The position numbers were made by a program, and so were the translations under genes. Under the pieces are notes generated by a model that ran no database searches, was not told the DNA's origin, and was given only the letters and a program-made list of their open reading frames with translations. A stretch of DNA of 11,641 nucleotides. Origin: CAYQUC01 sp964420605. Its GTDB lineage: Bacteria; Pseudomonadota; Gammaproteobacteria; UBA6429; Thiohalophilaceae. This document shows positions 1-7,618 of this stretch, piece by piece; the stretch's first letter is position 1, and every line of letters starts with the position of its first letter. The stretch covers positions 1-11,641 of the forward strand of contig CAYQUC010000100.1 of NCBI GenBank assembly GCA_964420605.1, written 5' to 3'.

Positions 1-105
1 TGCTAAGTTGGAACTTATTTTATGAGTATCTTTCTCAAGTACACTGTTAGTAAATGTCAATATTAAGCATATATAGTTTGGTAACTGAAAAAATACTTAA
101 ATATA

Positions 106-642
106 ATGAAGTTTAAAAATCTAGAATCAAAAAGAGTTATCCTAAGGGAATTAACTGAGGCTGATTCGATTCCATTATTTGAAGTTTATTCAGATAAAAA
201 AGCCATGAAATATTGGGATTCGGTAGCGCACACCGAAATAGCAAATACCACTGATATGATTTGTAGAATGCGTAAGGCATGGTGCAATAAACAGGGGTTG
301 TCGTGGGCTTTGGTTTTAAAAAATTCGCAACATTTCATCGGACAATTTAGCATCCACAGTTGGGATAGAAACAGTTGTGACGCTAAATTGGGTTACATTA
401 TTAATCCAACATTTTGGGGTTTTGGATACGGTACTGAAGTTCTTAAATTAGTTTTGGATTTTGGCTTCAATGAGCTGTGCTTAAACAGAATTATTGCTGA
501 GATCACGCCAGAGAATATTCAGTCATCCACGATTTTAGTCAAAAATGGGTTTAAATTAATTGAATGTAAAAAAGATGATTTGTTCCTTAATGGCGTTTAT
601 TCTGATACTGCTGTTTATGCTTGTGTTAAAAGTGTCAAATAA
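106..642 (+). CDS. GNAT-family N-acetyltransferase (RimJ/RimL-like)
   Basis: This 178-residue protein has the length and layout of the RimJ/RimL-type branch of the GNAT superfamily, cytosolic enzymes that move an acetyl group from acetyl-CoA to an amine such as a protein N-terminus or small molecule. It opens with the typical strand around residues 8-16 (SKRVILREL) followed by a helix containing LTEAD. The acetyl-CoA pyrophosphate loop is at about 100-111 (NPTFWGFGYGTE), matching the family's WGxGYxTE pattern, although the usual basic residue in the loop is Phe106. The C-terminal signature is at 136-149, with Asn137, Ser140 and NGF at 147-149. An in-frame TAA at 82-84 leaves the ATG at 106 as the only good start; no clear Shine-Dalgarno sequence precedes it. 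The substrate cannot be told from sequence. It probably stands alone, with 80 bases before the next gene. Confidence 0.85.
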   Translation: MKFKNLESKRVILRELTEADSIPLFEVYSDKKAMKYWDSVAHTEIANTTDMICRMRKAWCNKQGLSWALVLKNSQHFIGQFSIHSWDRNSCDAKLGYIINPTFWGFGYGTEVLKLVLDFGFNELCLNRIIAEITPENIQSSTILVKNGFKLIECKKDDLFLNGVYSDTAVYACVKSVK

Positions 643-722
643 ATTTATTCAAAATAAAGGATTTTCAGGTAACAAAATGCAATAATTCTCTGATTGGGTA
701 AAACAATTATGTTAGATTTATT

Positions 723-1454
723 ATGACTCTCTATCAAACACTATTATTACTTGCCGCTATTTTTCCATTGTTGATTTATAGCGATTACAAAGAAAAACAT
801 AAAGCCGATACTGATCCGGATATTGAGTTTGATCTTAATAGTCGCAGCAGTGGTTTTGTTTTAAGTTTTGCTCCATTCTTAGCTTTATTTTACACCGAGC
901 ATTTCTGGATTACGCTGATCTATTTAATACCGTTGTATTTATATTTTGGGTTACTGATGTATATCGCGAATAAAAAACAATGGTGTCCATTTTTTGTGAC
1001 GGATATTGCTGTCTACGGTAGCAGCGGTTTGATGGTAACTGTTATAGCTTATTTTATTTGGTTTCATGAAGGAGTGTTGTCACCACAGGAGACAGAAATG
1101 GTTACCGTGGAGACAAAAAATATGGCATCTGTCGTTTGGCCATTTTATGTTATGACCGGTTTATTTATTGTTGGGTTTCTTATAAATAGACTAGCGCCTA
1201 AAAAAAATCGCTCTGAAGCTAATTCGGCCTTTATGATGGTGGCAATACAAGCAATAAGCTATCCGATATTAGCATTGTTTACTGATTACTATTGGTGGAC
1301 TATGCTGGCAGGGCTGGTTGCATATGCAGTTGCGTTACCAATAATATTGCGTGCTTTACCCGACAGTTCACGTGGCGGAATTGGTTTTGTTTTGGGCTAT
1401 ATTTATATGATGGCCGCTACTGGTAGTATCTTGCTTTATGCTTTTTTGTTTTAA
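723..1454 (+). CDS. polytopic membrane protein of unknown function
   Basis: I do not recognise the family. The 243-residue product is very hydrophobic with about seven or eight likely transmembrane segments, near residues 4-20, 43-57, 61-81, 98-114, 138-156, 168-186, 190-210 and 217-242. A charged loop lies at 21-42 (YKEKHKADTDPDIEFD) and another at 157-167. Aromatic clusters such as YYWW (189-192) sit at predicted membrane edges. No transporter signature, heme ligand pair or catalytic motif is apparent. It lies 80 bases after the acetyltransferase, so cotranscription is possible but unsupported. There is no Shine-Dalgarno sequence. A five-codon reading frame (709-726, MLDLL) ends in an ATGA overlap with this start and may be coincidental or may couple initiation. 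The gene ends just before a hairpin shared with the convergent lipoprotein gene. Confidence 0.75.
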   Translation: MTLYQTLLLLAAIFPLLIYSDYKEKHKADTDPDIEFDLNSRSSGFVLSFAPFLALFYTEHFWITLIYLIPLYLYFGLLMYIANKKQWCPFFVTDIAVYGSSGLMVTVIAYFIWFHEGVLSPQETEMVTVETKNMASVVWPFYVMTGLFIVGFLINRLAPKKNRSEANSAFMMVAIQAISYPILALFTDYYWWTMLAGLVAYAVALPIILRALPDSSRGGIGFVLGYIYMMAATGSILLYAFLF

Positions 1455-1468
1455 ATTATAAAATACAC

Positions 1469-1494
1469 CACACTCTACATTATACTAGAGTGTG
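1469..1494. terminator. hairpin between convergent genes, likely bidirectional terminator
   Basis: CACACTCTA (1469-1477) pairs perfectly with TAGAGTGTG (1486-1494) around an 8-base loop. It sits in the 51-base gap between a plus-strand gene ending at 1454 and a minus-strand gene ending at 1506, where a two-way terminator is expected. The T-run is weak on the plus side; on the minus side the hairpin is followed by a T-rich tract (the complement of AAATTATAAAATA). Confidence 0.6.
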
Positions 1495-1505
1495 ATATTA
1501 GTTCG

Positions 1506-4151
1506 TTACGGAAATAACGATGTTTCAAATACATGCACTAAACCGGCCATTTTAACGGCAGGAGTTGTGGTATCACCTTTATGTTCTGCAACAACAAAAG
1601 TAGAGCCATCAGGACTAAATGCAATGAAGTTACTGAAATTGTTACTTCTACCCGGTGCAACCAATAATGCGCCAGTTGTCGGCGTTACTGACCAGTCTAT
1701 ACCTGATCGTGAATACAATCTAACATGCCCCTGACCAAAACCAATAGTTGTTTTGCCCAGTAGTGCACCTACTGCTAAAACAGTACTGTTTGTATTAAAT
1801 GTTATTGAATATCCAAAAGTAGAATTTTCGTTAGTGGAGTTTGCAATTGGAATTATAATTGGACCGCGTACGGGAGGATTGCTCCAGCTATTGCTATTTT
1901 TAATGAATAGTTCAACAGTGCCATTATCAGTGAGACCAACTGGATCATCGCCCTTATGTTGACCAACGGCCAAGGTCGTATCATCTGGACTAAAAGCAAG
2001 TGCCGCACCAAACCGATTGCGGTTAGCGGGTACAACTGCGGTAAGTACCGGACCGGTTAGCCACGGTATGGCATTGGTTGTTAATATAAATAAATTAACT
2101 TTACCGATATCAAGGGTAGTAGCAGAATCACCATAGTATTCTCCAACAGCGAGTGTTGTACCATCCGAGTTAAACGCGATTGGAAAGCCAAATGCATTAT
2201 TTGAATTTGCTATTGTCGGGGCTAATGTTTGCGCTAGTATTGGGGCATTGTTCCAACTGTTACCCGAACGTAAATATAACCTGACTTTACCGCCTCCAGT
2301 GGTGCCATCACCATAAGAGTTGTTGCCGCCATCGCCGACTGCCAGAGTAATATTATCTGGGCTAAATGCTAAATAGGAGGCCTTTATGTTGGGTATAACA
2401 GTACCGCGAATAGGAATATTGCTAGTCCAATCGGTGCCATTTTTAAAAAATAGTTGGACAGATTTTCCTGAGAATCCTTCACCAATGGCTAGCGTACTGT
2501 TGTCAGGGCTAAACGCAATTGAGTTTCCAAAATAAAAGTTTTGGTTGATTGACGTTGAAACTAATAAGGGACCGAGTATCCAGTTGCTGCCAACCTTGGA
2601 ATACAATCGAACACTACCGGCATTAGTAAATGCTAATTGAGTGGCGTGTGGTTCGCCTACAGCCATAGTTTTTCCATCGCTACTAAATGCGATAAAACTA
2701 CCAAATAAATTGTCGAGTAATGGTGTGGTCGACTGTAGAGTTTGGCTTGGCTTTATTACAACTGCGGCAGGGTCAACCACAGGAGTTACGGCATTACTTA
2801 ACGCCGGTAAACTTTTACCAACGGCATTAACTGCGACTATTCTATAAATATGTTTGATACCATTTTGGGCTTTTGTATCGGTAAACGTTAAGTTGTTAAC
2901 TGCTAGGTTAGTGGCTACTGGCAGAAAAGTGACTTGATTATCGATTGATTTATCAATGGTATAACTCAGGGGTTGTTCCACTGAATTGGGGGCAAGCCAG
3001 GTAAGGGTGACGCTATTGTTTCCAGCGACTATATTGCTAATTCGAGGAGCACCAGTGACAGCAGGTGGTTTTGCAGAAACTGCAGCGCTTCTTGCTGGTG
3101 CGCCTGAGCCTGCTGAGTTAACAGCAATAACTTGGTACCGTATTGATTGACTCGGTAGCGCCGTTTTATCGGTGATGGAAAATTGGGTATTTGGAATCAC
3201 GCCAAAAGAATCAACAAATGCGGCAGTGCCAATTGATTTTTCGACTCGATAACTCACGACTTGATTACCGGTGACCGGTGCCTGCCAGTTGAGTGTTATT
3301 AAGTTAGTGCCGGGAGTTACTCTTATTTTTTGAGGTGGGCCCGGAACAATAATGATTTTTTGTGGTGTTACGGCTTTGCTTAGTGTTGATTTACCACGGC
3401 CAATATCATTAACAGCTGTAACACGGTAGACATGGCTTTTTCCATTTTCTGCGGTATCGTCAGTTATCGTAAGAGTCTCGCTTGGAACCATTGCGTTTAC
3501 TGTTGTGAAATCTAGTCCATCAACAGACTTTTCAACGATAAAGTGTGTTGCACCAGCACCATCCAATGCGGTTTTCCAACTGACTGTGATGCTTGCATCG
3601 CCCGGGATGGCAATAACTTCGAGTGGTTGATTTGGAGCGGTGATTGCGTTTTGACCACACACTGCAGTTTTGCCTGTTGTTATAGGGCCATAGTTGACGG
3701 TTGCAAAAACCCACTTACAGGTCGTGGACATGATATTACCCGAGGTGTCCTGAATATTTTGTATGGTGATTTGGTACTTGGTATTGGACACTAACGCATT
3801 TGAAATTGGTTTAATTGTTAATATGTTGGTGCTTTGGTCGAAGACATAGGGATCACTATCTTTTAACTTTACATTATCATTTATAATTAACTTATTATTG
3901 ACAAATCGTTGGATAAAGACTTGATCGATATCGATTTTTGTAATTGCTTCATTAAACTGGACGCGGATGAAAAAGCTGGGATTCACGCCAGTTTGTTCTG
4001 AACTTGGTATTGTCGACACTACAAATGGTGCATCCATGTCGGCTGGTGGTGCTTCTGGAATATCACCGCCGCCACCGCCGCAAGCACTTAGTATGGTAAT
4101 AATTAACAGCAATACTACACGATGAAATAAACCGTTAAGCAAAAAAGTCAT
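1506..4151 (-). CDS. modular surface lipoprotein: Ig-like, three fibronectin III domains, seven propeller-type repeats
   Basis: An 881-residue predicted outer-membrane lipoprotein. A signal peptide ends in the lipobox LSAC (21-24), so Cys24 should be lipidated, followed by a Gly run and a Pro/Ala linker. Residues about 41-152 resemble a bacterial Ig-like (Big_5/SbsA) domain. Three fibronectin III domains follow (about 174-263, 270-360 and 366-457), each with a central Trp strand and a YRV/YQV-AVN motif. The C-terminal half holds seven repeats of about 60 residues with the core FGxxIAFSPDxxTLAVGE, near residues 483, 541, 592, 654, 714, 779 and 839, each usually followed by GxVRLYxxxGxxW. Seven copies fit one closed seven-bladed beta-propeller. 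The repeat blends FG-GAP-like and WD40-like (AFSPDG) features. A role in adhesion or carbohydrate/protein binding at the cell surface is inference; no catalytic motif is seen. The ATG at 4151 has GAGG seven bases upstream. Confidence 0.82.
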   Translation of the reverse strand: MTFLLNGLFHRVVLLLIITILSACGGGGGDIPEAPPADMDAPFVVSTIPSSEQTGVNPSFFIRVQFNEAITKIDIDQVFIQRFVNNKLIINDNVKLKDSDPYVFDQSTNILTIKPISNALVSNTKYQITIQNIQDTSGNIMSTTCKWVFATVNYGPITTGKTAVCGQNAITAPNQPLEVIAIPGDASITVSWKTALDGAGATHFIVEKSVDGLDFTTVNAMVPSETLTITDDTAENGKSHVYRVTAVNDIGRGKSTLSKAVTPQKIIIVPGPPQKIRVTPGTNLITLNWQAPVTGNQVVSYRVEKSIGTAAFVDSFGVIPNTQFSITDKTALPSQSIRYQVIAVNSAGSGAPARSAAVSAKPPAVTGAPRISNIVAGNNSVTLTWLAPNSVEQPLSYTIDKSIDNQVTFLPVATNLAVNNLTFTDTKAQNGIKHIYRIVAVNAVGKSLPALSNAVTPVVDPAAVVIKPSQTLQSTTPLLDNLFGSFIAFSSDGKTMAVGEPHATQLAFTNAGSVRLYSKVGSNWILGPLLVSTSINQNFYFGNSIAFSPDNSTLAIGEGFSGKSVQLFFKNGTDWTSNIPIRGTVIPNIKASYLAFSPDNITLAVGDGGNNSYGDGTTGGGKVRLYLRSGNSWNNAPILAQTLAPTIANSNNAFGFPIAFNSDGTTLAVGEYYGDSATTLDIGKVNLFILTTNAIPWLTGPVLTAVVPANRNRFGAALAFSPDDTTLAVGQHKGDDPVGLTDNGTVELFIKNSNSWSNPPVRGPIIIPIANSTNENSTFGYSITFNTNSTVLAVGALLGKTTIGFGQGHVRLYSRSGIDWSVTPTTGALLVAPGRSNNFSNFIAFSPDGSTFVVAEHKGDTTTPAVKMAGLVHVFETSLFP

Positions 4152-4155
4152 AGAT

Positions 4156-4166
4156 AACCTCAGGTT
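4156..4166 (-). promoter_or_regulatory. Shine-Dalgarno site inside a small palindrome
   Basis: AACCT-C-AGGTT is an interrupted inverted repeat just upstream of the lipoprotein start at 4151. On the minus strand it contains GAGG (4161-4158), which sets the start codon choice. The symmetry could sequester the site in a small hairpin or serve as an operator half-site; it is short enough to be chance. Confidence 0.4.
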
Positions 4167-4414
4167 ATAGTGGGCTAGAGAAAGGCATAAACTAGACCCT
4201 GAGATTCGATCGGTACATCATCCTGGTATAGCTATAAAACAACTCCATTTCCTTAGCGTTAAATAATTGTAATTAACACGATAGAATACGTTTTAAACTG
4301 ATGATTTATAGTACAGAGCGGTTAATTATTTGTAAAGTAGCGATAACGAAACTGTGGATTAGAGTGGACTTAGTGGTTTTTATAATTGTTGCGAGTACTA
4401 TACGGCTAATAATT

Positions 4415-4446
4415 GGGGTCAATATTATATAGCCAATATTGACCCC
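4415..4446 (-). terminator. 12-bp perfect hairpin after the secreted-protein gene
   Basis: GGGGTCAATATT (4415-4426) pairs without mismatch with AATATTGACCCC (4435-4446) around an 8-base loop. It begins 17 bases past the stop codon at 4464 on the minus strand, as a terminator would. It has no clean T-run on the exit side, so it may instead be a REP-like element or a 3'-end stabiliser. Its outer arms (GGGGTCA/TGACCCC) resemble those of the repeat at 7756-7806. Confidence 0.6.
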
Positions 4447-4463
4447 GTAATTATTTGTTAAAA

Positions 4464-5354
4464 TTAATCGTTGACAGTTTTCACCCCAGAAACTTCATTA
4501 TGTCCATACATGATATGCATAAAAGGCTGCTCCATACCATTGGGTAAAATAAATGCGGTTGGTACTGGTGACATTATTGGACCTGTGGCTGTAATGGCCA
4601 TATTCGGTAGCATTAGGTGTGTTTGTAGTTTTGAACAATCAACTGCATTATCAAACACCAGTTTATAATCCACGTCTCGTACCGCACAGGTTGTCATTAG
4701 GTGTACAACGCGGTTGTTGGCAACTTCAACATTATTAACGGACAAACTGCCTATCCCCCAAAACGCCACATATGTGAAAGCAGTTGGCATTAACTTTGTA
4801 CCAATGCCGGTGGTGCCGTGTTGTACAAAATTTGTACCAACACCACCCATGACAGGGTGCTCGGGTCCGACAGGGATAATTTTATTAACTGTAACAGTGT
4901 AATTATTTAAGCCATCAGGACTGGTAAAACTGGTTGAAAAATCAACTTTATCTCGTGATTGTGGATCGTCATATACGGATTTATCTTCTACTTTTAATTT
5001 AAATTTTCCGGTAATCATTTTGTAATTATTAGAGAAAGGAGTTGGTTTTGCAGTGGTGGTCCAAGCGCTACCATCGGCATTTTTTTCACGCTCATCAAGT
5101 GCAACACCAACATGTGGTTCAAATCCTAATGGCATAGCAGGTGTTCCAAACAAAGTAGGATCTAACATACGCTTACCGGGTAAAATCCAACGAACATCAC
5201 CACCGCCTTTTACTTTAATTTTTATCTCATCACCAGCAGGTGTTGCAGGGGTATTTTGAATAATTGTGGCGTTCTCATTAGCTACGCCCAGTTGGCTGTA
5301 TAAACTGAAAATAGTAATACTCATAATTGATAGGGCAATATTGTTTTTATGCAT
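4464..5354 (-). CDS. secreted protein of unknown function
   Basis: I do not recognise this 296-residue protein. It begins with a Sec-type signal peptide: a short basic start (HKNN), a hydrophobic core at about 6-22, and a likely cut after Ala25 (LGVA/NE). The mature part is beta-strand-like and Gly/Pro-rich, with no further membrane segment, so it is probably periplasmic or extracellular. It has only two cysteines in the mature protein (Cys223 and Cys240), which could form a disulfide. Met and His are frequent near the C-terminus (EQPFMHIMYGH, about 275-285), and a Gly-rich patch (MGGVGTNF, HGTTGIG) lies at 169-185. Metal binding is conceivable but unproven. The start at 5354 has GGA about ten bases upstream. 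It is monocistronic in appearance, with a hairpin behind it and 1.27 kb before the divergent carbonic anhydrase gene. Confidence 0.72.
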   Translation of the reverse strand: MHKNNIALSIMSITIFSLYSQLGVANENATIIQNTPATPAGDEIKIKVKGGGDVRWILPGKRMLDPTLFGTPAMPLGFEPHVGVALDEREKNADGSAWTTTAKPTPFSNNYKMITGKFKLKVEDKSVYDDPQSRDKVDFSTSFTSPDGLNNYTVTVNKIIPVGPEHPVMGGVGTNFVQHGTTGIGTKLMPTAFTYVAFWGIGSLSVNNVEVANNRVVHLMTTCAVRDVDYKLVFDNAVDCSKLQTHLMLPNMAITATGPIMSPVPTAFILPNGMEQPFMHIMYGHNEVSGVKTVND

Positions 5355-5482
5355 AATTAGTTTCCGCTTTTGTTTGTTGTTGAAAAAGTAAGACAGTACT
5401 TAGGAGTTAAAGTTGAAATTGAGTTTAAAAACTGTGACCTAATTTTACTTTGATTAAAATATGAACAGCTAATATTAAATTT

Positions 5483-5500
5483 AGATAAACAGAGATAAAC
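5483..5500. repeat. tandem AGATAAAC repeat, 10-bp period
   Basis: AGATAAAC occurs at 5483-5490 and again at 5493-5500, a spacing of one helical turn, about 130 bases upstream of the secreted-protein start. The phase and place fit a tandem regulator-binding site; chance is a real alternative in AT-rich DNA. Confidence 0.3.
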
Positions 5501-6486
5501 AAATCGTATGAGGATTTAGTGCTTAATTGTTACTGTAATTTACCTTGCCCATAATATTAACACCTACAGCATAGAAGTTTATTTTTGCGGTCTCAGTTGC
5601 ATTAGCATATTAAACGTAATAGTCCGTCACATAGAGGAAAGTATTAGTGTTGATGGTGTTGTTGTTTTCTGTTCGGACCAAGTTTTTTAATGGCAAGATT
5701 ATAAGTGATCAAGCTATTAATGCCTTCAGAATTTAGCGTTTAGTATTATATAGGCTGTACCTTCATTGTCGATACTCAAGTAAAGAAACTTCAGATTTTA
5801 AGAAATTACAATTTTTAATGTGTTTTCTTAGCGTAAGCTTAAACTTTTCTTAATTTAAAATTAATTATTTATTAACTAATCCTTAAAAAATAATACTGGA
5901 AGAATAATTAAACTGAATATGGAATTATTTTTTCATTAAGGTTGGCTTAATACTTAACAAAGTAAGTGCTGATAAGTTTAAGTTTTTTAAGGCGGTTTTG
6001 TAAATGTTTTTATGTTTGTATTTTAGTGATTTTAATTGTTGTTTAAAGTCTTTTTATAAAAATAAATTTTATAGGTTAATGTTCAATTTCAATTTTGTTT
6101 TTGTGAATTCACTTTAATGCTTGATATGCAGCTTTAAATGTAGAGCTAGCTCATCGAAAATATAAATCTTATATTTTTTTATTTATTTTCATCCTTCTTC
6201 TTGGTTACATTATCCCGATAAAATATTTCCTTAGTGTCATCTTTTTAAATAAATCTTCCTTTCCAATAAAATTTCAGACATGGTTTTTAGTGAAAAAATT
6301 TCCAGTGAAATTATCTGTAATTACTTTTTTATCAAAAATAAGAAAAATTATTTGTAATGAATTTTAATTGTTAACGACTAATTTGTAACGAATTACATTT
6401 TTAAAAAAAATTATTCTAATTTTAATAAAGCATTAAATTAATGAGAAGTTAAGAAATGAGTTGTTAGCGTTAAAGTTTATTTTAAA

Positions 6487-6499
6487 TCGTTAATAACGA
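6487..6499. promoter_or_regulatory. TCGTTA-A-TAACGA palindrome upstream of the carbonic anhydrase gene
   Basis: A perfect 6+1+6 inverted repeat sits 129 bases before the carbonic anhydrase start. Similar TAACGA words occur nearby (TTAACGAC near 6371 and GTAACGAA near 6386). This could be an operator or leader hairpin; no regulator can be named. Confidence 0.3.
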
Positions 6500-6534
6500 A
6501 GAGATGTGGGGGAAGTTAATTATAGAGTTATAAC

Positions 6535-6542
6535 AAGGAGGT
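6535..6542 (+). promoter_or_regulatory. orphan strong Shine-Dalgarno-like sequence
   Basis: AAGGAGGT, a full match to the 16S anti-Shine-Dalgarno core, has no ATG, GTG or TTG in the following window. Only an ATA-initiated six-codon frame (6543-6563) follows before TAA. It lies 85 bases upstream of the true carbonic anhydrase start and could act as a ribosome standby site or be the relic of a lost start. Confidence 0.35.
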
Positions 6543-6615
6543 ATAGAGAAAAAACAAAAATAAGTAGTAAGGAATAAGTAACAAGTCAATTAATTAAAAA
6601 AATTAACCACTAATT

Positions 6616-6620
6616 AGGAG
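6616..6620 (+). promoter_or_regulatory. ribosome binding site of the carbonic anhydrase gene
   Basis: AGGAG lies seven bases before the ATG at 6628. This is the best-placed Shine-Dalgarno sequence in the window and fixes the start used here. Confidence 0.75.
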
Positions 6621-6627
6621 AATTATT

Positions 6628-7479
6628 ATGAATAAGAAACAACGACTTTCAAAATTAAAAATCAGTGCGGTGGCAGCTGCTTTAAGTATTGCATCGTCAC
6701 CTATTTTGGCTAATCATAATGGAGAACATTTTGGTTACGATAATTCAATAGGTAATGGTACACATACACTTCCGCCAAATTGGGGAGCTGGAGCTGATGA
6801 AATTCATGGCAAGTGTCAGAATAAGTTTGCACAATCACCAATTGATTTGGCTAGAACATCAATTACAAAGAATACTGGTGATAATCAAATGCAAATTAAT
6901 TATTTTTCTTCAAAATTTAATGTAGTTGCTAATGGACGCGGTGTTGAGTTTAAATATCCTGAAAAAAAAGGCGGTTCTTTATATTTAAACACAAATGCAC
7001 TTACTGGAGCTAGCGTTGGACCTGAATATTTTGTGGAACAGTTTCATTTTCACGGACCATCAGAGCATGAAATTGCTAAGAAGTCATATGCAATGGAAAT
7101 GCACATTGTTCATAAAAATGATGCAGGCGAATATGTTGTTTTAGCGGTTATGATTAAGCCAGATTACCGAAATACAACGAATAATGTATTGGCACCTATT
7201 TGGGATAATGTAAGCTACTTTAAATTGCCGAGAAATATTAATGTTCCGTTAGTACTAACTGGGGCCGAAAGCGCTATTAATGTTGAGAATGCGTTGCCAG
7301 GTAATAGAGATTATTATCAATATAATGGTTCGTTAACGACACCAGGTTGTGATGAGGGGGTTAAATGGCGAATATTAACAACACCGATTACAATGTCTTG
7401 GCCTCAAATTAATGCGTTTAAAGATATACTGACGGGGACTTGTTGCACAAATGGTAATAATCGTCCAATTCAAAATTAA
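6628..7479 (+). CDS. alpha-class carbonic anhydrase, periplasmic
   Basis: A 283-residue zinc enzyme for CO2 + H2O to bicarbonate + H+. A Sec signal peptide with a basic start and hydrophobic core ends near ILA/N (28/29), placing it in the periplasm. All alpha-class landmarks are visible: NWG (51-53), SPIDL (70-74), zinc ligands His140 and His142 in QFHFHGPSEH, and His159 in EMHIVH. Glu146 and Glu157 match the gatekeeper and indirect-ligand glutamates, and Thr237 in SLTTPGC matches the catalytic threonine. Cys63 and Cys241 fit the disulfide typical of bacterial members. NNRPIQ (277-282) closes the fold. By alignment to NNGH of human CAII, the proton-shuttle His64 is replaced by Arg104 (ANGR). 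AGGAG sits seven bases upstream of the start. The gene appears monocistronic with a long AT-rich upstream region. Family assignment is very secure; catalytic speed is not. Confidence 0.95.
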   Translation: MNKKQRLSKLKISAVAAALSIASSPILANHNGEHFGYDNSIGNGTHTLPPNWGAGADEIHGKCQNKFAQSPIDLARTSITKNTGDNQMQINYFSSKFNVVANGRGVEFKYPEKKGGSLYLNTNALTGASVGPEYFVEQFHFHGPSEHEIAKKSYAMEMHIVHKNDAGEYVVLAVMIKPDYRNTTNNVLAPIWDNVSYFKLPRNINVPLVLTGAESAINVENALPGNRDYYQYNGSLTTPGCDEGVKWRILTTPITMSWPQINAFKDILTGTCCTNGNNRPIQN

Positions 7480-7530
7480 TTAGTTTGAAAAGGCTATGTT
7501 TTAAAGATTAATTGTAATATTGCAATGAAA

Positions 7531-7618
7531 TTTAAAGGCATAAAACTGCACACTCAGTGGTTATCGAAAGAGCAAAACTATTTACTGGCATAAATTGACA
7601 CTCTCTTGAAAACCGCTG
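7531..7618. repeat. 50-bp-spaced direct repeats with an overlapping inverted repeat
   Basis: TTTA-NN-GGCATAAA followed by a TG/ACACTC motif occurs at 7531-7555 and again at 7581-7604, exactly 50 bases apart. Overlapping this, 7555-7572 and 7601-7618 form an 18-base inverted repeat matching at 14 positions. Repeated motifs of this sort occur at the ends of some insertion sequences, IS21-type among them, so this may be a solo end or a transposon scar. No transposase gene is nearby, so that reading is inference. Confidence 0.4.

Larger units (their letters stand above)
4152..4463. other. intergenic region between two minus-strand genes
   Basis: These 312 bases hold the hairpin at 4415-4446 (3' end of the secreted-protein gene) and the 5' region of the lipoprotein gene. 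A 10-bp palindrome TATAGCTATA lies at 4227-4236. I could not pick a convincing -35/-10 pair, and no short gene is supported. The hairpin suggests the two genes are separate transcripts. Confidence 0.5.
5355..6627. other. long AT-rich gene-free region upstream of the carbonic anhydrase
   Basis: These 1,273 bases separate the divergent secreted-protein and carbonic anhydrase genes. Composition becomes extremely AT-rich from about 5800 to 6480. I see no gene with coding character. The best short frame is a GTG-started 29-codon frame at 5647-5736 preceded by GAGGAAA, which is weak. The stretch contains a tandem AGATAAAC pair (5483-5500), a TCGTTA-A-TAACGA palindrome (6487-6499) and an orphan AAGGAGGT (6535-6542). 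It presumably holds both divergent promoters and perhaps a long 5' leader for the carbonic anhydrase gene. No DnaA-box cluster or tRNA/rRNA was seen. Confidence 0.5.

Noticed and set aside
638..649. Perfect palindrome AATAAATTTATT at the end of the acetyltransferase gene
   Set aside because: An all-AT stem without a loop or T-run is too weak to call as a terminator.
1492..1962. Plus-strand open frames opposite the large lipoprotein
   Set aside because: They are antisense shadows of the repeat region, whose minus-strand frame has clear domain structure.
5647..5736. GTG-started 29-codon frame with GAGGAAA upstream
   Set aside because: It is short, with no recognisable product and no conserved context; in AT-rich DNA such frames arise by chance.
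6280..6357. ATG-started 25-codon frame in the AT-rich region
   Set aside because: There is no Shine-Dalgarno sequence, and its Lys/Asn/Phe-rich product merely reflects base composition.
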